Assembly (NCBI GenBank): GCA_004563405.1
Contig: SFTH01000010.1
Location: 21,834 to 85,833 of the forward strand
Length of the DNA stretch: 64,000 nt
Direction: 5' to 3'
DNA from: a bacterium
GTDB taxonomy: Bacteria > Bacillota > Clostridia > Christensenellales > Aristaeellaceae
Below are positions 35,452 to 47,209 of the stretch, in pieces. How positions within the stretch are numbered: position 1 is the stretch's first letter; every line of letters begins with the position of its first letter. The position numbers were made by a program, and so were the translations under genes. The notes under the pieces were generated by a model. That model was not told the origin of the DNA and made no database searches. It worked only from the letters and a program-made list of their open reading frames with translations.

Positions 35452-36381
35452 TCAACCGATGCTGCTTCCGTCCAGGGGCGCGCCGAAGGCGTCCACGGCT
35501 GGCGTGGGTTCCGCCTCGACCTGGGGTTCAACCGCGTCGCCTTCGTCCGATGCGGCGGCGATGCTGAAGCCCGCCTCGGATGCGGTGGCCTTGCCGTCCT
35601 TGACGGTGAAGGCCTCGCTGAATTCATGATAGGAGTAGGCGGTGGAGCCGTTGAGATCGTAGTAGAGCACGACGCCGAGGCCATAATTGCCGTCGCTGAA
35701 CTTGGAGACGCTGAGAATCACGTCAAAGTCCGCGCTGGTGGGATTCTGGCACTGCGCGCCCTCGTGCGCGTTGCCGCTGATGCCGGGAACGGAGGCCGCC
35801 TTGTAGGCGATCTGCTTTCCGCTCTCCTCCTGGGTGACGATCAGGAAGATCTGGGCCTTCGAGGCGTCGTAGGTCGCCTCGTCGATGTAGGCGTAGCCCT
35901 GAATCTCCACATAGGTATTCTTGTTGGGCTCGGAGACGTAGAGGTTCGTCACTTCGAGGGTGGCGTTGGTGGAGGGGGAGGGCACGTTGAAGCCGCTCTT
36001 GCGCAGTTTGGAGAGCTTGCTGGAGGGGATCTTCGTGGGCTCCGGCGTGGGCGTGGGCGTGGGGGTCGGCTCCGGCGTGGGCGTGGGCGTGGGAATGGCC
36101 GTGGGTTCCGGGGTGGCCGTGTTGGTCAGATCCACCAGGGCCATCGCGCCCTCCGTTCCCTCCGGCTGAGGATCGTTGCCGTTCGTGAGCACGCTATCCG
36201 GGCTGGCCGTCATTTCCACATAGGCACGCATGGTGGCCTGCGGATCGGCGAGCTTGTCGGAATAGTCCATCTTCTCCAGCAGGAAATACACGATGCCGAT
36301 GAGCATGGCAACCAGAATCAGGCCAATGAAAAAATGAAATACGGCAATGACCTTGCCGTTGCGCTTATAACCTTTCTGCAT
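35452..36381 (-). CDS. Membrane-anchored protein with TPTPEP linker, unknown function
   Basis: A 309-aa product with a basic start (MQKGYKRNGK), one transmembrane helix (about 12-35), an outer stretch of about 55 residues, then a TPTPTPEP-type linker (about 90-118). A C-terminal domain of about 140 residues rich in beta-strand pattern follows (VTNLYVSEPNKNTYVEIQGYAYI ... YGLGVVLYYDL), ending in an acidic tail. The linker is low-complexity and typical of surface proteins that span cell wall. I do not recognise the C-terminal domain. The start was moved to the ATG 8 nt after AGGAGG; seven residues were dropped. It is transcribed alone from its own promoter. Confidence 0.75.
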   Translation of the reverse strand: MQKGYKRNGKVIAVFHFFIGLILVAMLIGIVYFLLEKMDYSDKLADPQATMRAYVEMTASPDSVLTNGNDPQPEGTEGAMALVDLTNTATPEPTAIPTPTPTPEPTPTPTPTPEPTKIPSSKLSKLRKSGFNVPSPSTNATLEVTNLYVSEPNKNTYVEIQGYAYIDEATYDASKAQIFLIVTQEESGKQIAYKAASVPGISGNAHEGAQCQNPTSADFDVILSVSKFSDGNYGLGVVLYYDLNGSTAYSYHEFSEAFTVKDGKATASEAGFSIAAASDEGDAVEPQVEAEPTPAVDAFGAPLDGSSIG

Positions 36382-36416
36382 AACAGCTGCCTCCTGAGAC
36401 ATTCATAGATACTAAC

Positions 36417-36445
36417 ATCTTAAACAGGGGCCGTTGAAAAGTCAA
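36417..36445 (-). promoter_or_regulatory. Promoter of the TPTPEP-repeat protein gene
   Basis: TTGACT, 17-nt spacer, TAAGAT on the minus strand, close to the start codon (36 nt from the -10 box). Confidence 0.65.
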
Positions 36446-36547
36446 GCGGATTCGACAGTTGTTGAAATATTGTTACAAATGTGTGGGAATCTACCCGGCT
36501 CCGCCGCAGAAAAGCCCGACTGCGCCACGGCGGGAGACGCAAACGAA

Positions 36548-36575
36548 GAACCGGAAGCCATGGGGCGGCCGGTTC
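36548..36575 (-). terminator. Hairpin downstream of uvrA
   Basis: Stem GAACCGG / CCGGTTC followed on the minus strand by TTCGTTT, about 75 nt after the uvrA stop. A modest terminator candidate. Confidence 0.4.
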
Positions 36576-36647
36576 GGCTTTCGGAAAGCGCGAACGGACA
36601 GAAATCCTTTCGCGCGCGAATCACATCCGGCGGCGTGGGCCGCAGGA

Positions 36648-39470
<2,823 letters not shown>

Positions 39471-39553
39471 GGCTCTGTTCCTCCCTGGAGGCCCCGGAGT
39501 GTGCCCGTCCGGCCTCCAACTGTGAATTCATATCGTAATTGCTCCTGCGACGG

Positions 39554-41560
39554 TCAGCGCTTGCGCCTGCGGCGGGTCTGGCGGGACTGCTCGCCGCTGG
39601 CCATGGGCTTTTCGCCCCGGAGCTCGAGCATCTGGTCGCGGAGCTTTGCGGCCTTCTCGAAGTCGAGGTTGTTGGCGGCCTCCAGCATGCGCTCCTCCAG
39701 GCGGTCGATGGCCATCTGGCGCTCCGCGTCGTCCAACGCCTTGCCCGCGTCCGCGTCGGGCACGCGGGTGACTTCCATCAGCTCCCGGATGGCGCTGCGC
39801 ACGGTCTGGGGCGTGATGTTGTGCTCCTCGTTGTACTTCTGTTGCAGTTCCCGGCGGCGGTTGGTCTCGGAGATAGCGCGGTTCATGGAATCGGTAAGCT
39901 GGTCGGCGTACATGATGACCCGGCCGTCCACGTTGCGCGCGGCGCGGCCGATGGTCTGAATCAGGGATTTCTCCGAGCGGAGGAAGCCCTCCTTGTCCGC
40001 GTCCAGAATGGCCACAAGCGAAACCTCGGGCATGTCCAGGCCCTCGCGCAGCAGGTTGATGCCCACCAGCACGTCGAATTCGCCCGTCCGCAGCCCGCGG
40101 ATCAGCTTGATGCGGTCCAGCGTGTCCACGTCCGAGTGGAGGTACTCCACCCGCACGTCCATGCTGCGCAGATACTCGGTCAGGCTCTCCGCCATGCGCT
40201 TGGTGAGGGTGGTGACCAGTATGCGCTCGCCCCGGCCCGCCACGGTGCGGATCTCGCTGAGCAGGTCGTCCACCTGTCCGGTGGCCGGGCGCACGATGAT
40301 CTCCGGGTCGATCAGACCCGTGGGGCGGATGATCTGCTCCACAACCTGCTCCGCGCGCTCCAGCTCGTAGGGCCCCGGAGTGGCGGAGACGTAGATGGTC
40401 TGATCGGTCTTCTGCTCGAATTCGTAGAACTTGAGCGGCCGGTTGTCGTAGGCAGCGGGCAGGCGGAAGCCGTAGTCCACCAGCGTCTGCTTGCGGGCAA
40501 AGTCCCCGTTGTACATGGCGCGAATCTGGGGCACGGTCATGTGGCTCTCGTCGATGAGGATCAGCAGATCCTTCGGGAAATAGTCCATCAGCGTGAACGG
40601 CGGCTCTCCGCTGCGGCGGCCGTCGAAGTAGCGGGAGTAGTTTTCGATGCCGTTGCAGTAGCCGATCTCCCGCATCATTTCGATGTCGTAGCGGGTGCGC
40701 TGCTCCAGGCGCTGGGCCTCCAGCAGGCGGCCGTTGTCCTTCAGATCTGCGAGGCGCTCCCGAAGGTCGCTCTCGATCTGCTCCAGACAGCTCTCCAGCT
40801 TGTCCCGGGCGATGGCGTAATGGGAGGCCGGAAAGATCATTACATGGTTCATGTGGCGCAGCACCCGGCCGGAGACGATTTCCACCTCGGAGATGCGCTC
40901 GATCTCGTCGCCGAAGAACTCCACGCGCACGGCGTTTTCCTGGGACGCGGCCGGAATGATCTCCACCACATCGCCGCGGACGTGGAAGGTTCCGCGCTCG
41001 GATTCGAAGTCGTTGCGGCTGTACTGAATCTCCACCAGGCGGCGCAGCAACGCCTCCTGCTCCATGATTTCGCCCTCCCGGAGGGAGACGGACAGATCTT
41101 CGTATTCCTCCGGACTTCCCAGGCCGTAGATGCAGCTGACGGAGGCGACGATGACCACGTCCCGGCGTTCGGCCAGCCAGGCGGTAGCGCTGTGGCGCAT
41201 GCGGTCGATCTCGTCGTTGACGGCGGAGTCCTTCTCGATGAAGGTGTCCGTGGAGGGAATGTAGGCCTCCGGCTGATAGTAATCATAATAAGAAACGAAG
41301 TAACCCACGGCGTTGTTCGGGAAAAACTCCCGGAACTCTGCCGCCAGCTGGGCCGCCAGAGTCTTGTTGTGGGCGATGACCAGCGTCGGGCGGTTCATGT
41401 TTTTGATGATGTTGGCCATGGTGAAGGTCTTGCCCGAGCCGGTGACGCCCAGAAGTACCTGATGCTTCATGCCCTTTTTCAGGCCGTCCGTCAGCGCCTC
41501 GATGGCCTGCGGCTGGTCGCCCGTGGGCGCGTAATTGGAGTGCAGTTCGAAGTGATCCAT
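39554..41560 (-). CDS. uvrB: Excinuclease ABC subunit B
   Basis: UvrB, 668 aa, the helicase-like damage verifier. It shows FELHSNYAPTGDQPQAIEAL, Walker A GVTGSGKTFT, the YYDYYQPEAYIP hairpin, the DESHMT box, ARNVDGRVIMYAD, and a C-terminal UVR domain (FEKAAKLRDQMLELRGE) before a basic tail. The start is ATG 41560 (MDHFELHSN); GGATGG lies 6 nt upstream, a weak site. The longest frame adds 21 residues that overlap the tandem repeat region. It forms an operon with uvrA. Confidence 0.97.
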   Translation of the reverse strand: MDHFELHSNYAPTGDQPQAIEALTDGLKKGMKHQVLLGVTGSGKTFTMANIIKNMNRPTLVIAHNKTLAAQLAAEFREFFPNNAVGYFVSYYDYYQPEAYIPSTDTFIEKDSAVNDEIDRMRHSATAWLAERRDVVIVASVSCIYGLGSPEEYEDLSVSLREGEIMEQEALLRRLVEIQYSRNDFESERGTFHVRGDVVEIIPAASQENAVRVEFFGDEIERISEVEIVSGRVLRHMNHVMIFPASHYAIARDKLESCLEQIESDLRERLADLKDNGRLLEAQRLEQRTRYDIEMMREIGYCNGIENYSRYFDGRRSGEPPFTLMDYFPKDLLILIDESHMTVPQIRAMYNGDFARKQTLVDYGFRLPAAYDNRPLKFYEFEQKTDQTIYVSATPGPYELERAEQVVEQIIRPTGLIDPEIIVRPATGQVDDLLSEIRTVAGRGERILVTTLTKRMAESLTEYLRSMDVRVEYLHSDVDTLDRIKLIRGLRTGEFDVLVGINLLREGLDMPEVSLVAILDADKEGFLRSEKSLIQTIGRAARNVDGRVIMYADQLTDSMNRAISETNRRRELQQKYNEEHNITPQTVRSAIRELMEVTRVPDADAGKALDDAERQMAIDRLEERMLEAANNLDFEKAAKLRDQMLELRGEKPMASGEQSRQTRRRRKR

Positions 41561-41636
41561 GGTATCCCATCCATCCCGTACGAAATTCAATGCAGCGCTC
41601 TTCACGCGCCGCGCGCGGCGCAAGCTCTGACAGATA

Positions 41637-41792
41637 TCATTATACCATGATTGTCGGCGTGCTGCCCTCCGGGGCCCGCCGACCCGGCCAAGCCTCCGGC
41701 TTGCCTAATCATTATACCATGATTGTCGGCGTGCTGCCCTTCGGGGCCCGCCGACCCGGCTAAGCCTCCGGCTTGCCTAATCATTATACCAT
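41637..41792. repeat. 72-bp tandem hairpin repeat upstream of uvrB
   Basis: Two full copies (41637-41708 and 41709-41780) plus a 12-nt start of a third. Each unit has a stem GTCGGCG...CGCCGAC capped by GCCC-TTCG-GGGC (TCCG in copy 1) and a second AAGCC-TCC-GGCTT hairpin. Each copy also carries TATAAT on the minus strand (ATTATA at 41639, 41711 and 41783), the nearest about 75 nt from the uvrB start. The copies differ at only two positions. The remaining stretch 41793-42024 shows no gene. Confidence 0.85.
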
Positions 41793-42024
41793 AACCCGGA
41801 GGGAATAAAACAGGGGAAGAAAGATTTAAACATGTGTTCTATTGCGAAAGACGAAGCGCGGGCGGCATGTGAAAGCATCCCGGCCTGTCGAGTGCGGACG
41901 GGAGGCTGTGTCGGCGCGAATGGCCATCATGGAAGCGGCGGCAATGCGGATCGCTGGCTTTCGCGCCGGAAGGAGCGCGGCCTGCATGTTCCTTCCTGCG
42001 GGGCACGCGGGCCGCGCGCGCTGC

Positions 42025-42432
42025 TTACGCCCCCGCGGAGCGAGCGCGTGCCCGGGGATGCAGATTGGCCCGCACCGCTCCGGTGACTGCGCCCGCGGCG
42101 GCGCCGAGCATCATTTCGCCCAGCATGTTGCCCACGGCGAAGCTTCCGCCGCCGAGGGCGAGGTAGAAGGCATAGCCCAGAACCGTATAGAGAAGGGACA
42201 GCAGCACGCCGGTGGCCAGTCCGCGCTCCCCGCCCCGGGGCACGGCGGCACAGACGCCCAGCACGATGGAGGCGAGTTTGATAAGCTGGTTCAGAACGGT
42301 GAGCAGGCGGTCGCTGAAGCGCAGGTACACCAGTGCGGCAGCCAGCAGAAGCATGGCGATCAGCGTGACGAGCACGGCGGTGAACAGCCCCAGCGCCAGC
42401 GATTTGAGCACATTGCGGCGATTTCTTGCCAT
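42025..42432 (-). CDS. TIGR04086 family membrane protein
   Basis: A 135-aa protein with four hydrophobic segments and a basic N-terminus (MARNRRNVLKSLALGL). It fits the TIGR04086 (DUF3792) family of small four-helix membrane proteins common in Clostridia and Bacilli; their role is unknown. The start is the ATG after GGGAGGGAGTTATC. The longer frame upstream is an artefact crossing the PBP 3' end. It lies 91 nt downstream of the PBP gene, separated from it by a hairpin. Confidence 0.8.
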   Translation of the reverse strand: MARNRRNVLKSLALGLFTAVLVTLIAMLLLAAALVYLRFSDRLLTVLNQLIKLASIVLGVCAAVPRGGERGLATGVLLSLLYTVLGYAFYLALGGGSFAVGNMLGEMMLGAAAGAVTGAVRANLHPRARARSAGA

Positions 42433-42478
42433 GATAACTCCCTCCCGGATTGCGGCTTTACGGGGCAATTGTATGAAG

Positions 42479-42507
42479 AAGCCCCGGCCGCGTATGCGCC
42501 GGGGCTT
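42479..42507 (-). terminator. Hairpin after the class A PBP gene
   Basis: Stem AAGCCCCGGC / GCCGGGGCTT with a short loop, followed on the minus strand by CTTCATAC. It lies 16 nt past the PBP stop; the T-tract is poor. Confidence 0.6.
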
Positions 42508-42523
42508 GGGTGCGATTCCGGTT

Positions 42524-44917
42524 TCAGCCGCATTGTGTGCAGACGCCCACGCCGGCGGATCGCTCGCTGGTGGAAGCGCCGTAGAAGTAGCTCTGCACCA
42601 CATCCATGTCAGATGCGTAGCGCAGGGGATGGCCCTCCGGAATGTAGATGATGCCGGCGACCACGGTGGAGCGGCAGTTGTCCGAGGCGACGAGGCCGGA
42701 GCGGCGGCAGATGGTGACCGTCCGGTGCATGTTGCAGGTCGCGGTGGGCTGGTGATCCGCGTCGTAGTAGTCGGTGATGAGCGCGTAGCCGTTGACGTCG
42801 TTTGCGCAGGCGGTGGTGGGCAGCATGCCGGATACGCCGCAGACGGTGACGGGGTAGAGGCCGTAGTCCATGGGCGAGCCGGCGATGATGTCCCGATCTT
42901 CCGTGCAGCCGGTGCGCTCATGCACCGCCGACATGATGGCGGCCCAGAGGGGCGCGGCGGCGGTGGAGCCGGTGGCGCTGGATTCCAGCGGCTTGTAGTA
43001 ATCCGAACCGATCCACACGGCGCCCGCGTAGTAGCCGGTCATGCCGGCGAAGGTGACGCCGATGTTGTTGGTGTTGGTGCCGGTCTTGCCGGCGACGGTC
43101 AGGTTGCCGAACTGCGCCCGGGAGCCGGTGCCCTCCGAGGAGACGCAGCCCTTGAGGCAGTCCACCAGCTGGTAGGCCGTGGAGGGCTTGAACACCTGGC
43201 GGCTCTCCTGCACCGCGCCGATGTCGATGTACACCGTGCCGTCCGGGTTAAGCACCTGCGTGAAGGCGCAGGCCTCCAGATACTGGCCCTGATTGGCGAT
43301 GGCGCCGTAGGCCGTGGCGAGTTCAATGACCGATACGCCCGAGGAGCCCAGCGCGAGGCCCGCGCCCGTGGCCAGAATGTGGTCAGGGTCAATGCCCAGC
43401 TTGAGCAGATAGGTGACGGAGTTTTCGATGCCCACATAGTCCATCAGCGCGTGGGCCGTGGAGGTGTTGTGGGATTTGTTGATGGCCGTGCGCATGGATT
43501 CCACGCCCGTAAAGGAGCTGCCCGAGAAGTTGTTGGGATAGCCGTTGGAGCTGACCCAGTCCTTGATCTCAATGGGCAGGTTCAATACCGGCGTGCCGGG
43601 GGAGTAGCCCATGTCGAAGGCCGGACCGTAGACCGACAGCGGCTTGAGAGAGGATCCCACGGGCATTTCGAGCTGATAGGCGCGGTTCAGCTGCTTCTTC
43701 TGAACCGGTTCGCTCCGGCCGCCCACCACGGCCACGAGCTGGCCCGTGTGCCAGTTGATGACGGCGGCCGCGGCCTGCGGCTGCACCACGGTCAGATATT
43801 CGCCGCCGCCCAGGGAGGACTGGGTGGAGGAATCGTTGGTATAGCGCATGGCGGGATAGCTGGACCAGTTGGTGATCACGTCCTGCACGGCGGACTGTAC
43901 CTCGGGGTCCAGGGACGTGTAGATGATGTAGCCGCCGTTGCGCAGCTTGGTCTCCATGCTGCTCCGGTTGGCGGAGGTGTCCTCCAGGCCCTCGACGCGC
44001 AGCATCTTGGTGACCACGTCGTAGATGGAATACTCCACATAGTAGGCGTTGTCATACATGGCGTCGGAGGAGGCGGTGGAGCTCTCCAGAACGTGAAGCT
44101 GCTCGACTCTGGCGGCGTTGTATTCCTCCTCAGTGATCAGCTGGTGATCCAGCATTTCGGAGAGAACGTGGTTCGTGCGGTCGTCGATGAGGTGAGAATC
44201 CTCGTAGACGTAGTAGTTCCTGCGGGGGTTGTAGCGGTAGGGATTGCGGATGACCGCCGCGAGGCAGGCACATTCCCGCAGGGTGAGCTGATCCAGCTCC
44301 TTGCCGAAGTAGTCCTGCGCGGCGATCTTGATGCCGTAGTTGGAGCCGCCCAGGTAGATGACGTTCAGATAGGCCTCGAGGATCTGCTCCTTGGTCAGGT
44401 TTTCCTCCACCTGCAGGGCGAGGTAGGCCTCCTGAACCTTGCGCTTGTAGTTCTGGTCGGCGTTGAGCAGCGTCAGCTTGACCAGCTGGCAGGTGATGGT
44501 GGAGGCGCCCTGAAGGCTGCCGCCGGAGAGGTTGTTGATCAGCGATCCCGCCATGCGCTTCACGTCCACGCCGTGGTGCTCGTAGAATCGGGCGTCCTCG
44601 ACGGCGATGACAGCGTTGATGAGCTGCTGGGGAATCTCCTCGTAGTCCACATAGATGCGGTTTTCCGATCCCTTGAACTCGGTGATGAGGTTGCCGTTCT
44701 TGTCATAGATAAATGAAGTGAGGGACTGGGCGCCGATCTTTTCGATGTCCAGATCCGGGCAGGTGTCGATCCAGGCCTTGGCCACGCCGCCAAGCACGCC
44801 GCCCAGGCAGAGGCCGATCAGCAAAACGGCAAAGAAGAGCATCTTCGCCGTCATCATGACCACGGAGAGCAGAAAGTTTCGCGCCGATTCTCGGGGCTTG
44901 AAGAAGGTATATTTCAA
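42524..44917 (-). CDS. Class A penicillin-binding protein (bifunctional)
   Basis: A 797-aa peptidoglycan synthase. An N-terminal cytoplasmic and transmembrane part (about 1-50) is followed by a GT51 glycosyltransferase with VEDARFYEHHGVD (catalytic Glu) and QGASTITCQLVKLTLL. A transpeptidase follows with SSLK (PVGSSLKPLS), SHN (INKSHNTSTAH) and KTGTNTNN, the three penicillin-binding motifs. After the transpeptidase comes a Cys-containing tail (CGVSGMLPTTACAND, CNMHRTVTICRRSG, VGVCTQCG), seen in many clostridial PBP1 homologues. It polymerises and cross-links peptidoglycan outside the membrane. Confidence 0.93.
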   Translation of the reverse strand: MKYTFFKPRESARNFLLSVVMMTAKMLFFAVLLIGLCLGGVLGGVAKAWIDTCPDLDIEKIGAQSLTSFIYDKNGNLITEFKGSENRIYVDYEEIPQQLINAVIAVEDARFYEHHGVDVKRMAGSLINNLSGGSLQGASTITCQLVKLTLLNADQNYKRKVQEAYLALQVEENLTKEQILEAYLNVIYLGGSNYGIKIAAQDYFGKELDQLTLRECACLAAVIRNPYRYNPRRNYYVYEDSHLIDDRTNHVLSEMLDHQLITEEEYNAARVEQLHVLESSTASSDAMYDNAYYVEYSIYDVVTKMLRVEGLEDTSANRSSMETKLRNGGYIIYTSLDPEVQSAVQDVITNWSSYPAMRYTNDSSTQSSLGGGEYLTVVQPQAAAAVINWHTGQLVAVVGGRSEPVQKKQLNRAYQLEMPVGSSLKPLSVYGPAFDMGYSPGTPVLNLPIEIKDWVSSNGYPNNFSGSSFTGVESMRTAINKSHNTSTAHALMDYVGIENSVTYLLKLGIDPDHILATGAGLALGSSGVSVIELATAYGAIANQGQYLEACAFTQVLNPDGTVYIDIGAVQESRQVFKPSTAYQLVDCLKGCVSSEGTGSRAQFGNLTVAGKTGTNTNNIGVTFAGMTGYYAGAVWIGSDYYKPLESSATGSTAAAPLWAAIMSAVHERTGCTEDRDIIAGSPMDYGLYPVTVCGVSGMLPTTACANDVNGYALITDYYDADHQPTATCNMHRTVTICRRSGLVASDNCRSTVVAGIIYIPEGHPLRYASDMDVVQSYFYGASTSERSAGVGVCTQCG

Positions 44918-44961
44918 GGGTGTATTTCCTCCGATGCGGTATTGATCATTCTACAAATGAC

Positions 44962-44967
44962 ATTATA
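44962..44967 (-). promoter_or_regulatory. Extended -10 promoter of the PBP gene
   Basis: TGCTATAAT on the minus strand (TATAAT with upstream TG), 45 nt before the start codon. No good -35 box is seen, as is common with extended -10 promoters. Confidence 0.5.
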
Positions 44968-45084
44968 GCACACAATTGCGATCCGTGGGGTTCTTTTCCA
45001 TGTTATTTTAATGACCGGGACGGTTTTTTGTGGTTAACAATCACAGATTTGGATGGATTTTGTCCGGAAGCGGTTCCCAGGGAA

Positions 45085-45113
45085 TTGACAGGAGGCGGAA
45101 GATGGGATAGTAT
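45085..45113 (+). promoter_or_regulatory. Promoter of glmS
   Basis: TTGACA, 17-nt spacer, TAGTAT on the plus strand, giving a leader of about 60 nt. Confidence 0.8.
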
Positions 45114-45180
45114 ATACATAATTCTTTTCTGGAGAAAATAAATATGTAAATTCCGGGGCTCGCCCCGGTGGAGGTCTGAC

Positions 45181-47019
45181 ATGTGTGGAATCGTGGGATA
45201 CATCGGAAGCGGGCAGGCGGCGCCCATTCTTCTGGAGGGACTGGCCCGTCTGGAGTACAGGGGCTACGACTCCGCGGGGCTGGCTGTGCGCGACGGAGAG
45301 CACGACGTGGAAATCGTCAAGGCGAAGGGGCGGCTGAAGGTGCTCTCCGAGATGACCGACGGCGGGCGCGCCCTCCGCGGCGACTGCGGCATCGGCCACA
45401 CCCGCTGGGCCACCCATGGAGAGCCCTCCACCGAAAACGCCCATCCCCACTGCAGCGACGACCGGGCGGTGGTGGCCGTGCACAACGGCATCATTGAAAA
45501 CTATATGGAGCTGCGGGAGAAGCTGATCAAGAACGGCTACAGCTTTTACAGCCAGACGGACACCGAGGTGGCTGCAAAGCTGATTGATTACTACTATAAA
45601 AAGTATCGCGGAGGTCCGATGGAGGCGCTGGCGCGCAGCATGATGCGCATCCGGGGTTCCTACGCGCTGGCGGTGATGTTCAGGGATTGTCCGAACGAAA
45701 TCTTCGCCACCCGGCGGGACAGCCCCATGATCATCGGCGTGGCGGACGGCGCGAGCTATCTGGCCTCCGACGTGCCGGCAATCCTGAAGCACACCCGCAG
45801 CGTGTACTATGTGGACAATCTGGAGATCGCCCGGCTGAACAGGAGCAGCGTGCGCTTTTGCACGGTGGACCAGGAGGCCATTGAAAAGCGCCCCGTGGAG
45901 ATCACCTGGGATGCGGAATCTGCTGAAAAGGGCGGATTTGAACACTTCATGATGAAGGAGATCCACGAGCAACCCAGGGCCGTGCAGGACACGATCAATT
46001 CTCTCGTCAGGGGAGAGCAGATCGACCTGAGCGGAGCGGGACTGACGGACGAGGCGCTGCGCGCCGTGCGACAGGTGCACGTCGTCGCCTGCGGCTCGGC
46101 CTACCATGCGGGCGTGGCGATGCAGTATGGAATCGAGGATCTCGCGCGGGTGCCCGTACGGGTGGACGTCGCTTCGGAGTTCCGCTACCGCAGGCCCATC
46201 CTCCGGGAGGGTGAGCTGGTGGTGATCATCAGCCAGAGCGGGGAGACGGCGGACAGCCTGGCGGCGCTGCGGGAGGCGAAGGCGCAGGGCGCGGACACGC
46301 TGGCCGTGGTGAACGTGGTGGGCTCCACCATCGCCCGGGAGGCGGATCATGTGCTCTATACCTGCGCGGGGCCGGAGATCGCCGTGGCAACCACCAAGGC
46401 GTACAGCGCGCAGCTGGTGGTGGGATATCTGCTGGCGATTCGCCTGGCGCTGGCCCGCGGGACGCTGGAGCCGGAGGCGGGCGCGCGCATGCTCGCGGAG
46501 CTGCGCAGCCTGCCGGAGAAGATCGCGCGGATTCTGGAGGACAAGGAGCGGATTCAGTGGTTCGCGGCGAAGTTCTCCAATGCGAAGCACGCGTTCTTCA
46601 TCGGCCGCGGCCTGGATTACGCCGTGGGACTGGAGGGCAGCCTGAAGATGAAGGAAATCAGCTACATTCATTCCGGGGCCTATGCGGCGGGCGAACTGAA
46701 GCACGGCACCATCAGCCTGATCGAGGAGCGCACGCTGGTGGTGGGCGTACTGACCCAGGACCCGCTGTTTGAAAAAATGATCAGCAACATGGTGGAGTGC
46801 AAGAGCCGAGGCGCATATCTGATGGGCCTGACCAGCTACGGCAACTACAACGTGGAGGACACGGCAGATTTTACCGTATACATTCCCAGAACGGATCCCC
46901 ATTTCACGCCAAGTCTCGCGGTTATACCGCTTCAACTCATGGGTTACTACCTGAGTGTTTCGAAAGGACTGGATGTGGACAAGCCACGTAACCTTGCAAA
47001 GAGCGTCACGGTGGAGTGA
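45181..47019 (+). CDS. glmS: Glutamine-fructose-6-phosphate aminotransferase (isomerizing)
   Basis: GlmS, 612 aa, makes glucosamine-6-phosphate for cell-wall amino sugars. Cys2 of the N-terminal glutaminase (MCGIVGYIG) is present, with HTRWATHGEPS and HNGIIENY. Two SIS domains follow with ACGSAYHAG, SQSGETADSLAAL and the C-terminal PRNLAKSVTVE. GGAGGTCTGAC precedes the ATG. A hairpin CCGGGGC-TC-GCCCCGG sits immediately upstream of the ribosome binding site. The leader is too short for the glmS ribozyme, and no ribozyme core was found. Confidence 0.97.
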   Translation: MCGIVGYIGSGQAAPILLEGLARLEYRGYDSAGLAVRDGEHDVEIVKAKGRLKVLSEMTDGGRALRGDCGIGHTRWATHGEPSTENAHPHCSDDRAVVAVHNGIIENYMELREKLIKNGYSFYSQTDTEVAAKLIDYYYKKYRGGPMEALARSMMRIRGSYALAVMFRDCPNEIFATRRDSPMIIGVADGASYLASDVPAILKHTRSVYYVDNLEIARLNRSSVRFCTVDQEAIEKRPVEITWDAESAEKGGFEHFMMKEIHEQPRAVQDTINSLVRGEQIDLSGAGLTDEALRAVRQVHVVACGSAYHAGVAMQYGIEDLARVPVRVDVASEFRYRRPILREGELVVIISQSGETADSLAALREAKAQGADTLAVVNVVGSTIAREADHVLYTCAGPEIAVATTKAYSAQLVVGYLLAIRLALARGTLEPEAGARMLAELRSLPEKIARILEDKERIQWFAAKFSNAKHAFFIGRGLDYAVGLEGSLKMKEISYIHSGAYAAGELKHGTISLIEERTLVVGVLTQDPLFEKMISNMVECKSRGAYLMGLTSYGNYNVEDTADFTVYIPRTDPHFTPSLAVIPLQLMGYYLSVSKGLDVDKPRNLAKSVTVE

Positions 47020-47020
47020 C

Positions 47021-47067
47021 GCAGCGGCGCAGAGAGAGCTCGCTTTTCTCTGCGCCGTTGCATTTTT
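47021..47067 (+). terminator. Intrinsic terminator after glmS
   Basis: Stem GCAGCGGCGCAGAGA with its complement (mostly perfect) and ATTTTT after it, starting 1 nt past the glmS stop. Confidence 0.9.
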
Positions 47068-47124
47068 GGCGACAAAATGGGCGGCGGGATTTGGCAAAAC
47101 GCGGATTCCGGAGGCCGCAAACGG

Positions 47125-47151
47125 TTGACAGAAGCGGGATTTGAGTATATA
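47125..47151 (+). promoter_or_regulatory. Possible promoter of the agr-like operon
   Basis: TTGACA and TATACT with a 15-nt spacer, shorter than ideal, about 60 nt before the DUF5317 start. It is the best promoter-like sequence in the 190-nt gap after glmS. Confidence 0.4.
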
Positions 47152-47209
47152 CTTATAACGAAAGCAGAAATCGGGGGACGGTTGGAGCTGCTGCGGGAGA
47201 GGTTTTGGC

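Noticed and set aside
44968..45181. glmS ribozyme
   Set aside because: No ribozyme core sequence was found and the predicted leader is too short.
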